From: Candidatus Eremiobacterota bacterium
GTDB taxonomy: Bacteria; Vulcanimicrobiota; Vulcanimicrobiia; Vulcanimicrobiales; Vulcanimicrobiaceae
Direction of reading: 5' to 3'
DNA length: 56,587 bases
Assembly: GCA_019235885.1 (NCBI GenBank)
Contig: JAFAKB010000042.1
Span: 1-56,587, forward strand
Below the pieces are notes generated by a model. It had not been told where the DNA came from and did no database searches. It was given only the letters and a program-made list of their open reading frames with translations. Positions 18,398-27,291 of the stretch are shown here, in pieces; positions within the stretch are counted from its first letter, which is position 1; every line of letters begins with the position of its first letter. Both the position numbers and the translations under genes were made by a program.

Positions 18398-19009
18398 TTG
18401 AGGCCTCATTCTATCGTTCGAACCCTGGCGGCAGCGGCGCTGCTGCTGGTGCCGACGGTCGCGCTCGCGGCGCCGGATCAGAACACGCGCAATTATCCAA
18501 ACAACGGCAACAACGGCTGCCCGAGCGGGCAGTGGCGCAATCAGTCCGGCCAGTGCGGCGTCTGGAACAACAACGGCCAGTACAACAACGGCCAGTACAA
18601 CAACAACGGCCGCCACCGCGATCGCGACCGTGACGACCGCGGCAACAGCCGCGATCGCGACGACCGGAACAACCGGAACAACAACTACCCGTACAACGGG
18701 CAGTACAACGGCGGTTACAACAACGGCGGCTATTACGGCAACGGCGGTTACTACGGGAACGGCGGCTACAACAACGGCCGCTACGGAAACCTCGGGAACC
18801 AGCTGAGCGGGACGGTCTCCTCGTTCTCGCCGTACAACCTGTACCTGAGCAACGGGACGCACGTCGAACTGCACGACGGCACGGTGATCAACCCGAGAGG
18901 CACGAACCTGACCGGGGGACAGCGCGTCCGGATCATCGGCAACTGGAACGGCGACGGCACGTTCAACGCGAACGAGATCGACGTCATCGGCAACGGCTAC
19001 CGCTACTAG
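18398..19009 (+). CDS. Secreted Asn/Gly/Tyr-rich protein with C-terminal beta domain
   Basis: The TTG start at 18398 has GGAGGAG 5 nt upstream. The 203-residue product has a signal peptide (RPHSIVRTLAAAALLLVPTVALAA), a low-complexity middle of Asn/Gly/Tyr repeats (NNGQYNNGQYNNNG, YGNGGYYGNGGYNNGRYGN) interrupted by an Arg/Asp-rich stretch, and a C-terminal ~65-residue beta domain (LSGTVSSFSPYNLYLSNGTHVELHDGT) like the small OB/DUF5666-type folds of exported proteins. Two Cys flank WRNQSGQ near the mature N-terminus. It is probably a surface or matrix protein; the function is unknown. Confidence 0.78.
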   Translation: MRPHSIVRTLAAAALLLVPTVALAAPDQNTRNYPNNGNNGCPSGQWRNQSGQCGVWNNNGQYNNGQYNNNGRHRDRDRDDRGNSRDRDDRNNRNNNYPYNGQYNGGYNNGGYYGNGGYYGNGGYNNGRYGNLGNQLSGTVSSFSPYNLYLSNGTHVELHDGTVINPRGTNLTGGQRVRIIGNWNGDGTFNANEIDVIGNGYRY

Positions 19010-19038
19010 ACACCGACTTCGTCCTCCGACACGCCGGC

Positions 19039-19071
19039 GGCCGCCGGGACTCGATGGGAGTCCCGGTGGCC
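19039..19071 (+). terminator. Terminator after the Asn/Gly-rich protein gene
   Basis: A 14-bp stem with one G-U pair (GGCCGCCGGGACTC with GAGTCCCGGTGGCC) and a 5-nt loop lies 30 nt past the stop codon, followed by GTCTTCGAATCT. The stem is strong but the T-tract poor. Confidence 0.55.
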
Positions 19072-19114
19072 GTCTTCGAATCTAGCGGTTCCGCTCGTCT
19101 CCAGGAGACCGCCG

Positions 19115-19888
19115 ATGACCGCTACCGCCGCCCCAAGTCTTGCCCCCGCTCGCGAACGCGTCTCCGACGAGGAATGGCAGGTCCGCGTCGACCTCGCCGC
19201 CGCGTACCGGCTGGTCGCGCACTACGGCTGGGACGATCTCATCTTCACCCACATCTCGGCGCGCGTCCCTGGGCCGGAGCACCACTTCCTGATCAATCCC
19301 TACGGGCTGCTGTTCGGCGAGATCACCGCGTCCTCGCTGCTCAAGGTCGACCTCGACGGAAACCTGGTCGAGCCCACCTCATACCACTTCAACCCGGCGG
19401 GGTTCACGATTCACAGCGCGGTGCACGCCGCGCGCGAGGACGCGAAGTGCGTGCTGCACCTGCACACCGTCGCGGGCGTCGCCGTGTCGTGCCAGGAGCA
19501 CGGGCTGCTTTCGCTCGAGCAGACGGCGATGCTGCTCAACGGCGAGGTCGCGTACCACGAGTACGAGGGGGTCGCGCTGCTGCTCGACGAGCGCCCGCGG
19601 CTGGTCGCCGACTTGGGCGCGAAGAAGGCGATGCTGTTGCGCAATCACGGGACGCTGACGGTCGGCGAAACGGTCGCAGACGCGTTTCTGACGATGTACT
19701 TCCTGGAGCGCGCGTGCGCGACGCAGGTCGCGGCGCTCGCCGGCGGCGCGCAGCTGCACCATCCGTCACCGGAATTGCAGGAGGTCGTACGAAAGCAGGC
19801 GTCGGTCGGGATCGGTCCGGTCGCGAAGCTTGCGTGGGACGCGCAGCTGCGCTTGCTCGACAAGAAAGACCCGAGCTACAAGACGTAG
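19115..19888 (+). CDS. Class II aldolase/adducin family protein
   Basis: The 257-residue protein has the class II aldolase/adducin fold: WDDLIFTHISARVPG near the N-terminus, the metal-binding HLHT, and a distal His in LLRNHGTLTVG. The family cleaves or decarboxylates small hydroxy-carbonyl compounds with a divalent metal; bacterial members like this, about 250 residues with an N-terminal extension, are often of unknown substrate. AGGAGA lies 8 nt before the ATG. The GST gene follows after 4 nt, so both are likely on one transcript. Confidence 0.9.
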   Translation: MTATAAPSLAPARERVSDEEWQVRVDLAAAYRLVAHYGWDDLIFTHISARVPGPEHHFLINPYGLLFGEITASSLLKVDLDGNLVEPTSYHFNPAGFTIHSAVHAAREDAKCVLHLHTVAGVAVSCQEHGLLSLEQTAMLLNGEVAYHEYEGVALLLDERPRLVADLGAKKAMLLRNHGTLTVGETVADAFLTMYFLERACATQVAALAGGAQLHHPSPELQEVVRKQASVGIGPVAKLAWDAQLRLLDKKDPSYKT

Positions 19889-19892
19889 CCCG

Positions 19893-20849
19893 ATGGCCGT
19901 GAAGACGCAGTTCCCCGAGGAGACGGTCGACGGCGCGTGGGTGCGGCAGGACGACGCGTTTCGCGAGTGGGTGCGCGCCGACGGCTCGACGCCGTACCCG
20001 GTCGAGTCCGGGCGGTATCATCTGTACGTCTCGCTGGCTTGTCCGTGGGCCCACCGCACGATCATCGTGCGCGCGCTCAAAGGACTCGAAGACGCCGTCG
20101 GGATGACCGTCGTCGACCCGATCCGCGACGAGCTCGGCTGGCGCTTTCGCGACGGCGCCGGCTTCACCGCGGACCCGATCAATGGCTTCCGCTACCTCGC
20201 CGAAGCGTATCAGGCGACGGACCCGCACTACCACGGCCGCATCACCGTCCCCGTGCTGTGGGACATGAAAACGAAAGGCATCATCAGCAACTCCGACGAC
20301 GACATCATGCGGATGTTCGAGACGGAGTTCGACGCGCTGGCCCGGCACGACGTCGACTTGTATCCGGCCGAGCACCGCAAGGAGATCGACGAGCTGAACG
20401 AGCGGATCTACGAGACGGTGAACGACGGGGTCTACCGCGCCGGCTTCGCCGGGACGCAAGAGGCGTATGAAGAGGCGGCGTACCGGCTGTTCCACTCGCT
20501 CGACGCGCTCGAGGAACGGCTGGCGCTCCGGCGCTACCTGTTCGGCAACGCGCCGGTCGAGACCGACTGGCGCCTGTTCGTGACGCTGGTGCGGTTCGAC
20601 GCGGTCTACCACGGCCATTTCAAGTGCAACCTGCGCCGCATCGCGGACTACCCGAACCTCTACGGCTACCTGCGCGATCTCTACCAGATCGACCACATTG
20701 CGACGACGGTGAACTTCGATCACATCAAGTGCCACTACTACGTGACGCACGACGAGATCAACCCGACCCGCATCGTCCCGATCGGCCCCGAACAACACCT
20801 CGACGCCCCCCACCACCGCGAACGGCTGTCGACGAACCGCTTCGCCTAA
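19893..20849 (+). CDS. Glutathionyl-hydroquinone reductase-type glutathione S-transferase
   Basis: This is an ECM4/YqjG/PcpF-type (xi class) glutathione transferase of 318 residues. The N-terminal thioredoxin fold has the catalytic CPWAH (LACPWAHRTIIVRALKGL), and the C-terminal part shows NGVYRAGFAGTQEAYE-like and DWRLFVTLVRFDAVYHGHFKCN sequences typical of this class (the first reads NDGVYRAG here). Known members reduce glutathionyl- or chloro-hydroquinones using two glutathiones. The ATG at 19893 is 4 nt after the aldolase stop. A glutathione or other thiol partner is implied but not shown in this window. Confidence 0.92.
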   Translation: MAVKTQFPEETVDGAWVRQDDAFREWVRADGSTPYPVESGRYHLYVSLACPWAHRTIIVRALKGLEDAVGMTVVDPIRDELGWRFRDGAGFTADPINGFRYLAEAYQATDPHYHGRITVPVLWDMKTKGIISNSDDDIMRMFETEFDALARHDVDLYPAEHRKEIDELNERIYETVNDGVYRAGFAGTQEAYEEAAYRLFHSLDALEERLALRRYLFGNAPVETDWRLFVTLVRFDAVYHGHFKCNLRRIADYPNLYGYLRDLYQIDHIATTVNFDHIKCHYYVTHDEINPTRIVPIGPEQHLDAPHHRERLSTNRFA

Positions 20850-20953
20850 CGGTATTCGCGGACGGTCGGTTTCCGCGGTTATCCCAGCTTCCTCGCAGGG
20901 TACACCACCTTGCGCCCGTAGCGGTCGCGCGCGGGCGCGGGTGGAGGCCCTGG

Positions 20954-23491
20954 ATGCAGCACGAGGTCGACAACGTACCGGCAACCGCCCTGGAGGCGGT
21001 GCTTGCCGCGGCCAGCGCGCTGCTCGATCCGGAAAAGCTCGCCAGCTTGGCCGTCGATCACGTCAAGCAGCTGCTGCACCTCGACGGCGCGGCGCTGTAC
21101 TGGTGGGACGCGCACGAAGAAGTCCTCACCGCGCTCGCCGACAACGATCCGCGCGTGAGCATCCCGATCCCGGTGATCAACCCGGGCCAAGGGATCACCG
21201 GCAAGGCGTTCGCCGAGGACCAAACGCTCACGACGGCCGACGAGGGAATCCCCGACGAAGGACCGGTCTGGATGCGCGAGCTGCACATTCGGGCCGGCGC
21301 GGCCGTGCCGGTTCGGGTCGAGGGCCGGCCGCGCGGCGTGCTGGTCGCGCGCTCGTACACCGAGCGCACCTTCAGCGAGCAGGACCTGGAGACAATGCGG
21401 ACCGCCGGCGAGCAGATCGCGCCGACGCTCGCGAACATGGGCTTGCTCGCGCGCGCGCAGCGCGAGCGAAACGTCGCGCACGCGCTGGCCGAGCTGATGC
21501 GCGCGGCGACCCTCGCCGAAGACGTCGATGCGCTGATGAAGCTGATCGTGCGCTACGCGACGCGGCTGCTCGGCGCGGACGACGGCTGCATCGAGACCCA
21601 CCACGGCGCACCGCGCGGCGCGAGCGACGGCGAACCCTCGCTCGCCGGCGACGGGGACGGCGGTGAGACGCTGTGCGTGCCGATCGAGACGCCGAAGCGC
21701 GCTTTCGGCCGGCTGGTGCTGCGCTTCCGCACCGACGTGACGATTACGCGCCCGCAAGAAGTCATCGCTGCGACCCTGGCCGGGTTCGCCGCCAGCGCGC
21801 TCGATCGCGCGCACGTCGACGCCGCGGTGCTGCGCCATGAAGCGTTCCTGCGCTCGGTGCTCAAGACGGCACCGGTCGCGTTTCTGGCCGTCGACCGGCA
21901 CTGCCGCGTGACGTTCCGCGAAGGGATCGATCTCGTGCGCCTCGGGCTTGACGGCACCGAGGTCGGCGACGAGCTCCCGGACCGCGCGGGCGCCGTGCGC
22001 GCGCTGCGCGAGACCGCGCTGCGCGCGCTGGCGGGCGAGGAGGTCGTCGAGGCGATCTCGAGCGACAGCGTCGCGCTCGAGATGCGGTTCGCGCCGTTTC
22101 GCGACGCGCGCGGCGAGATCGCCGGTGCGACGGGCGTCGCGATCGACCTCTCCGAGCGGCGCGGCCTCGAAGCGAAATTGGCGTTCCGCGCCACGCACGA
22201 CGCGCTCACCGAGCTGCCGAACCGCGAGCTGTTCCTCGACCGCCTCGAGCAGTCGCTGCTCACCTCGCGCCGCACGCGCGATCCGCTGGCCGTCGTGGTG
22301 CTCGACGTCGAAGATTTCGCGGACGTCAACGCGACGCTCGGCCCGCGCGGCGCCGACACCGCGCTGCGCGAGCTCGCCGCGCGCTTGGCGCAGCGCACGC
22401 AGCGCATCGGCGCGACGCTCGCGCGCATCGACGGCGACCGCTTCGGCTGGATCCTGCCGGGCGCCGGCGAGCCCGAGACGCTGGCCTTCATCCGCCGCAT
22501 CGCGACGGTCGCGGACGATCCGTTCCGCGTCGACGGCCACGTCGTCGGCCTGCGCGTGACGCTGGGGATCGCGCACGCCGCCGGCGCGCTGACCGAGGCC
22601 GCGGAGCTGACGCGCCACGCGATCATCGCGATGCAGCGCGCGCGCGACGAGCACGCCGGGTTCGCCGTGTTCGATCCGGCGATGGACCGCGATCCCGACG
22701 CGCTGGCGGTGGTGACCGAGCTGCGCGACGCGGTCACGCGCGACGCGCTCGCGCTGCGCTACCAGCCGGTGATCGCGCTCGACGTGCGCCGCACGGTGTC
22801 GGCCGAGGCGCTCGTGCGCTGGGTGCATCCCGAGCGTGGCATGCTCGGGCCCGACTCGTTCGTCGCGGTCGCCGAGCGCGTCGGCTTGATCGGCCGCGTC
22901 ACCGCCTGGGTGCTCGACACGGCGCTACGCGACCTCGCCCGCTGGCGCGCCGAAGGGCTGCGCTGCAACGTCGCGGTGAACCTCTCGGCGTGGGACGTCG
23001 CCGATCCAGCGCTCCCCGAGCGCTTCGCGGCGCTCGCCGGCCGCCACGGCATCGACCCCTCGGAAGTGCAGTTCGAGATCACCGAGAGCGCCGTAATGTC
23101 GGATCGCCCACTCACGCTCGACGTCCTGCGGCGGCTCACGGAAACCGGCGCGACGGTCGCGCTCGACGACTTCGGCACCGGCTACTCCTCGTTCGCGTAC
23201 TTGCAGCGCTTGCCGATCACGTGCATCAAGATCGACCGCTCGTTCGTGCGCGATCTGCACGATCGAATCGACAGCCGGGTGATCGTCGGCGCGCTGGTGC
23301 ACGTCGGCCACGACCTCGGCCTGCACGTTGTCGCCGAAGGCGTCGAGGACGAACAGCAGCTCGCGCTGTTAGAGATGATGGGCTGTCCCTGCGCGCAAGG
23401 CCATTTGTTCGCGCGCGCGCTGACCGCCGAGGAGTTGTTGGCGCGCCTGCGCGCGGAGGCGGGTCTGACCGTGGAAGAGTCAACCGCCTGA
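20954..23491 (+). CDS. Cyclic-di-GMP phosphodiesterase with GAF, PAS, degenerate GGDEF and EAL domains
   Basis: The 845-residue cytoplasmic protein has a GAF domain (about 10-165), a second GAF-like segment (about 190-290), a PAS domain (about 300-410), GGDEF (about 415-575) and EAL (about 590-835). The GGDEF signature is DGDRF (493-497), so diguanylate cyclase activity is probably lost and the domain may serve as a sensor. The EAL domain keeps E618-A-L-V-R-W, EITESAVM, D738-D-FGTGYSS, KIDRSFV and EGVED, so cyclic-di-GMP hydrolysis is expected. GAF/PAS inputs probably read a small ligand or redox state. It stands alone, 105 nt after the GST. Confidence 0.93.
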   Translation: MQHEVDNVPATALEAVLAAASALLDPEKLASLAVDHVKQLLHLDGAALYWWDAHEEVLTALADNDPRVSIPIPVINPGQGITGKAFAEDQTLTTADEGIPDEGPVWMRELHIRAGAAVPVRVEGRPRGVLVARSYTERTFSEQDLETMRTAGEQIAPTLANMGLLARAQRERNVAHALAELMRAATLAEDVDALMKLIVRYATRLLGADDGCIETHHGAPRGASDGEPSLAGDGDGGETLCVPIETPKRAFGRLVLRFRTDVTITRPQEVIAATLAGFAASALDRAHVDAAVLRHEAFLRSVLKTAPVAFLAVDRHCRVTFREGIDLVRLGLDGTEVGDELPDRAGAVRALRETALRALAGEEVVEAISSDSVALEMRFAPFRDARGEIAGATGVAIDLSERRGLEAKLAFRATHDALTELPNRELFLDRLEQSLLTSRRTRDPLAVVVLDVEDFADVNATLGPRGADTALRELAARLAQRTQRIGATLARIDGDRFGWILPGAGEPETLAFIRRIATVADDPFRVDGHVVGLRVTLGIAHAAGALTEAAELTRHAIIAMQRARDEHAGFAVFDPAMDRDPDALAVVTELRDAVTRDALALRYQPVIALDVRRTVSAEALVRWVHPERGMLGPDSFVAVAERVGLIGRVTAWVLDTALRDLARWRAEGLRCNVAVNLSAWDVADPALPERFAALAGRHGIDPSEVQFEITESAVMSDRPLTLDVLRRLTETGATVALDDFGTGYSSFAYLQRLPITCIKIDRSFVRDLHDRIDSRVIVGALVHVGHDLGLHVVAEGVEDEQQLALLEMMGCPCAQGHLFARALTAEELLARLRAEAGLTVEESTA

Positions 23492-23507
23492 CGCGCGGCC
23501 GGCGACG

Positions 23508-23663
23508 CTATTCCGGCGGCTCGTCCTCGCGCCGTGTCGGAACGTCGTGGTCGTCGCGATCCCACTTGAAGAAGAACTGGCGTGCCACCGCACCGACGCC
23601 TGCGATGAGTATCAGAGCCCAGCACAACAGCAGGATGAGCGCGATCGTGTTGATGTTCTTCAC
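23508..23663 (-). CDS. Small single-pass membrane protein
   Basis: The 51-residue protein begins at a GTG that overlaps the TGA of the esterase gene (GTGA), so it is translationally coupled to it. One transmembrane helix (NTIALILLLCWALILIAGVGAVA) is followed by a charged tail (FKWDRDDHDVPTRREDEPPE). The longer open frame upstream overlaps the esterase and is Arg-rich shadow. The function is unknown; the coupling suggests a role beside the esterase. Confidence 0.6.
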   Translation of the reverse strand: MKNINTIALILLLCWALILIAGVGAVARQFFFKWDRDDHDVPTRREDEPPE

Positions 23664-24631
23664 GCGACGTGAGCGCCGAGTGCTTTCCCGACCGTCCGCC
23701 CGGCGTAGGTTACGGCTTCGCGGCCTTGGTCGAAGATGCCGATGAACGAGAAGAACGCGTGGATCATTCCGGGGTAAACGCGCACGTCGGCCGGGACGCC
23801 GTCGGCGCGCAGCCGTTCGGCGTACTTCAGGCCTTCGTCGCGGATCGGATCGCACTCGGCGAAGATCAGCGTCGCCGGCGGCAGGCCGCGCAACGTTTCC
23901 GCGCGATCAGCGAAAACGTACGGCACGTCCGCCAGCTCCGGACGCGGCATGTGACAGCGGTCGTAGAACGCAATGCGCTCGGCCGTAAGGAAATAGCCGT
24001 CGCTGTAGAGCCGATATGATTCGCTTTGCGTCACGCCGCCGCCGACGGCCGGATACACCAGCAGCTGGTGCGCGATCCTCGGACCGTTCGCGTCGCGCGC
24101 TTTCAATGCGACGCCGGCGGCGAGCCCGCCGCCCGCGCTGTCGCCGCCGATCGCGAGCCGGCTCGCGTCGGCGCCGAGCTCGCCGGCATGCGCGGCGAGC
24201 CATTCGAGCGCCGCGTAGCAGTCTTCGAACGGCTCAGGCGCCGGGTGCTCCGGGGCCAGGCGATAGTCGACGGAAGCGATGGTGCAGCCGCTCTCGCGCG
24301 TCAGCAGCCGGCACACCGAGTCGTAGCTGTCGCGGCTGCCGCACACCCAGCCGCCGCCGTGAAAATACACCAGCATCGGGCGGGGCTCGGCCGCACCTTC
24401 CGGCGTGTAGACGCGAATCGGAATCGCACCTCGCGGTCCCGGCGCCGTCACCTCCGCGACGCGGCCGACCGGAAGCGGCGGACCGCCGAGGCGCGTGAAC
24501 GCCTCTTCGAACAGCGCGCGCACCTCGTCGAGCGGCATCGTCTCCAGCGGCGGACGGTTCAGCGCCGCGATGTAGTCGAGAAACGCGCGCGCCTGCGGGT
24601 CGACTTGCGGCGGCGTGTCGTTCTGCGTCAT
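23660..24631 (-). CDS. Alpha/beta hydrolase, hormone-sensitive-lipase family esterase
   Basis: The 323-residue enzyme shows the HSL (family IV) signature: oxyanion-hole VYFHGGGWVCGSRDSYD, VDYRLAPEHPAPEPFED, nucleophile Ser in IGGDSAGG, acid in FAECDPIRDEG and His in YPGMIHAFFSF. It hydrolyses short-chain or aromatic esters. The ATG at 24631 overlaps the TGA of the upstream aldolase (ATGA) and has GGAGAAG nearby. Lying next to a possible aromatic-acid decarboxylase and the protocatechuate operon, it may release aromatic acids from esters; this is inference. Confidence 0.93.
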   Translation of the reverse strand: MTQNDTPPQVDPQARAFLDYIAALNRPPLETMPLDEVRALFEEAFTRLGGPPLPVGRVAEVTAPGPRGAIPIRVYTPEGAAEPRPMLVYFHGGGWVCGSRDSYDSVCRLLTRESGCTIASVDYRLAPEHPAPEPFEDCYAALEWLAAHAGELGADASRLAIGGDSAGGGLAAGVALKARDANGPRIAHQLLVYPAVGGGVTQSESYRLYSDGYFLTAERIAFYDRCHMPRPELADVPYVFADRAETLRGLPPATLIFAECDPIRDEGLKYAERLRADGVPADVRVYPGMIHAFFSFIGIFDQGREAVTYAGRTVGKALGAHVA

Positions 24632-25331
24632 GCTACTTCTCCGGCGAGCGCGCGCCGCCACAACTCCCACGCGCGTTCGATCTGCCCGGCGTTCGACTCG
24701 CTGGAGCGCTTGGACTCCAGCTCGCTCAAGAAGGTCACCGCACCGCCCATGTTCGTCGCTTCGCGCTGCAAGCGCGCGTTGACTTCCGTGTAGACCGCGC
24801 GAAACACCGCTTCGCGCAGCGTGCGGCCGACCGTCGTGGAGCCGTGGCCGCGCATCAGCACGACCGTGCTCGAACCGAGCGTCGCTGCCAGCGCGTCGCC
24901 GAGCCGTTCGTCGCGCACGAGCAGGTCGTTGTCCGGTCCGGCGGCGTCGCGAATCTCGAACACCGGCGTCTCAGCGGCGCCGAGGAACGAAGCCATGTGA
25001 AAGACCGGCCGCAGCCCCGCGCCCGCGACGATTCCGAACGGGATCACGGCGGGCGAATGCGAGTGCACGACCGCGTTGACGTCCGGACGCGCGCGGTAGA
25101 TCGAGCCGTGGATGAACCGTTCCAAGTACGGCGGGCGCGCGTCGCCGCCGAGCGCGGTGCCGTCGAGCGCGAACGTCATCACGTCGCCGGCGGTGACGAG
25201 CGCCGCGGCATGCTGCGCGCGAGCAGAAAGCGCTGCGGATCGTGCTCGTCGCGCACGCTGACGTGGCCGAACCCGTCGACGACCCCGCGGTCATAGAGGA
25301 TCCGGTTCGCCAGAACGAGCTCGTCGATCAC
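24628..25331 (-). pseudogene. Frameshifted class II aldolase/adducin gene (possible aromatic decarboxylase)
   Basis: The N-terminal part reads from the GTG at 25331 ([19 protein letters not shown], then [21 protein letters not shown]) and then stops out of frame. The rest (AALVTAGDVMTFALDGTALGG ... RGHGSTTVG, quoted in part) continues in the next frame to 24628. One missing base near 25212 explains the break. Metal-ligand HSHS and the distal RGHG His are both present. The family includes phthalate-pathway 3,4-dihydroxyphthalate decarboxylases, which make protocatechuate, as well as sugar-phosphate aldolases. It is divergent from ligK, with 80 nt between. A sequencing error cannot be excluded. 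Confidence 0.72.
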
Positions 25332-25411
25332 GCCCGCGTCTTAGGGCCGGCGGCGGTCGACGCCTTTTTCACCGGCTGCAACGCACGGTCCAGGAGGCCG
25401 GGCGCCGCGCT

Positions 25412-26140
25412 GTGAAAACCGGGCGTCTGATGAGCGGAGCCGTCGTCCGAACCATCGCGCGCACGCCCCCCGCCGAGCTGGCGCCGCTGGCCGAGCGCGG
25501 GGTGGCTACGGTTCACGAAGCGATCGGCCGCACCGGGCTGATGCACGCGTACATGCGCCCGATCTACCGCGGAGCGTCGATCGCGGGGAACGCGGTCACC
25601 GTGACGGTGCCGCCGGGCGACAACACGATGATCCACGTCGCGGTCGAGCTGATGCAGGAAGGCGACGTGCTGGTCGTCGTCCCGACCTCGCCGTGCGAGG
25701 ACGGCTACTTCGGCGATCTGCTCGGCGGCTCGCTGAAAGCGCGCGGCGTGCAGGGACTGATCATCGAGGCCGGCGTTCGCGACGTGCGAACGCTGAAAGA
25801 GATGAGCTTTCCGGTGTGGTCGAAAGCGATCTTCGCGCAAGGGACGGTGAAGGAGACGCTCGGCGACGTCAACGTGCCGGTGGTGTGCGCGGGGCAGCGC
25901 GTCGAGCCGGGCGACGCGATCGTCGCCGACGACGACGGCGTGCTGGTCGTGCCGCGCGCGCGCGTCGCCGAAGCGCTCGCCGCGTCCGCGGCCCGGATCG
26001 AAAAAGAAACGAAGAACCGCGCGCGGTTCGCCGCCGGCGAAGTCGGCTTGGACGTGTACGGGATGCGCGAGAAGCTCGCCGCGAAGGGCTTGAAATACTA
26101 CGAGGACGCGCGCGCGTTCGCGGAAGGGCGAAGCTCGTGA
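25412..26140 (+). CDS. ligK: 4-carboxy-4-hydroxy-2-oxoadipate aldolase/oxaloacetate decarboxylase
   Basis: The RraA-like fold protein of 242 residues (GTG at 25412; the ATG at 25430 is an alternative, with CAGGAGG further upstream). Key segments are [58 protein letters not shown] (the RraA-type substrate and metal site) and [23 protein letters not shown]. The enzyme performs the last step of protocatechuate 4,5-cleavage, splitting CHA to pyruvate and oxaloacetate, with Mg. It is the first gene of the operon and its TGA overlaps the ligU start. Confidence 0.93.
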   Translation: MKTGRLMSGAVVRTIARTPPAELAPLAERGVATVHEAIGRTGLMHAYMRPIYRGASIAGNAVTVTVPPGDNTMIHVAVELMQEGDVLVVVPTSPCEDGYFGDLLGGSLKARGVQGLIIEAGVRDVRTLKEMSFPVWSKAIFAQGTVKETLGDVNVPVVCAGQRVEPGDAIVADDDGVLVVPRARVAEALAASAARIEKETKNRARFAAGEVGLDVYGMREKLAAKGLKYYEDARAFAEGRSS

Positions 26141-27291
26141 CGCAGACGGCGATCCCGTGCACGCTGATGCGCGGCGGCACCTCGAAGGGGCCGTTCTTCC
26201 TCGCCTCCGATCTGCCGAGCGATCCGGACGTGCGCGACCGCGTGCTGCTCGCCGCGATGGGCTCGCCCGACGTGCGGCAGATCGACGGGATCGGCGGCGC
26301 CGACACGCTGACCAGCAAAGTGGCAATCGTGTCGCCGTCGACGCGGGCGGACGCTGACGTGGATTATCTTTTTCTGCAAGTGATTCCGGACGAGCCGCGC
26401 GTCGATGCGTCGCAGAACTGCGGGAACATGCTCGCCGGGATCGGGCCGTTCGCGATCGAGCGGGGGCTCGTGACTGCGACCGGCAATGAGACGAAGGTCC
26501 GCATCAACATGGTGAACACCCGCAGCATCGCCGTCGCGACGGTGCAGACGCCGGGCGGGCGCGTGCGCTACGACGGCGACGCGCGGATCGACGGAGTTCC
26601 GGGAACCGCCGCGCCGATCGTGATCGACTTCCTCGACATCGCCGGCTCGAGCACCGGCGGCGCGCTGCTGCCGACCGGCAACGCGCGCGACGTCGTCGAG
26701 GGAATCGAGGCGACGCTCATCGACAACGGGATGCCGGTGGTGGTGATGCGCGCGTCCGACTTCGGCAAGACCGCACACGAATCGCCCGCGGAGCTGGAGG
26801 CCGACGCGGAGCTGAAAGCGCGCGTGGAGGAGGTGCGGCTCGCCGCCGGCAAGCTGATGAACCTCGGCGACGTGACGAACAAGACGGTGCCGAAGATGTG
26901 TCTGGTCGGCGCGCCGCAGCACGGCGGCGCGGTGTCGACGCGCAACTTCATCCCGCAGAAAGTGCACAAGGCGATCGGCGTCTTCGGCGCGGTGAGCGTC
27001 GCCACGGCGTGCGCGTATCCGGGAACGGTCGCGGCGGAGATCGCGGGCGGCGGCGGACAGCTCGGCGCACGCAGCCTGGAGATCGAGCACCCGACCGGGT
27101 TCTTCACCGTGGAGATGGTCCTCGTCGACGACGGCACCGGCAAGCCCCGCGTCGAGCGCTCCGCGCTGCTGCGTACCGCGCGCGCCTTGATGCGCGGTGA
27201 GGTACTGGTTCCCACCGACGTTGTCGCCCTGAGCTTGTCGAAGGGCGAGCCAACGTCGTACGCGACATCGCCACACGGAGCACCGGCGTGA
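26137..27291 (+). CDS. ligU: 4-oxalomesaconate tautomerase (PrpF family)
   Basis: The 384-residue protein belongs to the PrpF/diaminopimelate epimerase-fold family: [19 protein letters not shown] at the start, [19 protein letters not shown] with the active-site Cys, and TACAYPGTV near the end. Pathway placement between ligK and ligJ identifies it as the keto/enol or double-bond isomerase of 4-oxalomesaconate (LigU/GalD type). The GTG start overlaps the ligK stop (GTGA), and its own TGA overlaps the ligJ GTG. The last ~25 residues ([11 protein letters not shown] ...) come from a palindromic repeat inserted at the 3' end, so the natural C-terminus was probably shorter. Confidence 0.92.
   Translation: MTQTAIPCTLMRGGTSKGPFFLASDLPSDPDVRDRVLLAAMGSPDVRQIDGIGGADTLTSKVAIVSPSTRADADVDYLFLQVIPDEPRVDASQNCGNMLAGIGPFAIERGLVTATGNETKVRINMVNTRSIAVATVQTPGGRVRYDGDARIDGVPGTAAPIVIDFLDIAGSSTGGALLPTGNARDVVEGIEATLIDNGMPVVVMRASDFGKTAHESPAELEADAELKARVEEVRLAAGKLMNLGDVTNKTVPKMCLVGAPQHGGAVSTRNFIPQKVHKAIGVFGAVSVATACAYPGTVAAEIAGGGGQLGARSLEIEHPTGFFTVEMVLVDDGTGKPRVERSALLRTARALMRGEVLVPTDVVALSLSKGEPTSYATSPHGAPA
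27224..27248 (+). repeat. 25-nt palindromic repeat, copy 1
   Basis: TCGCCCT and AGGGCGA flank an 11-nt centre, GAGCTTGTCGA. It lies within the 3' end of ligU and is translated. Copies 2 and 3 (30551 and 47290, the latter inverted) match at 21 or more of 25 positions. Confidence 0.85.

Noticed and set aside
18540-18780. CRISPR-like short repeats
   Set aside because: The repetition comes from Asn/Gly/Tyr codons in a secreted low-complexity protein; there are no regular spacers and no cas genes.
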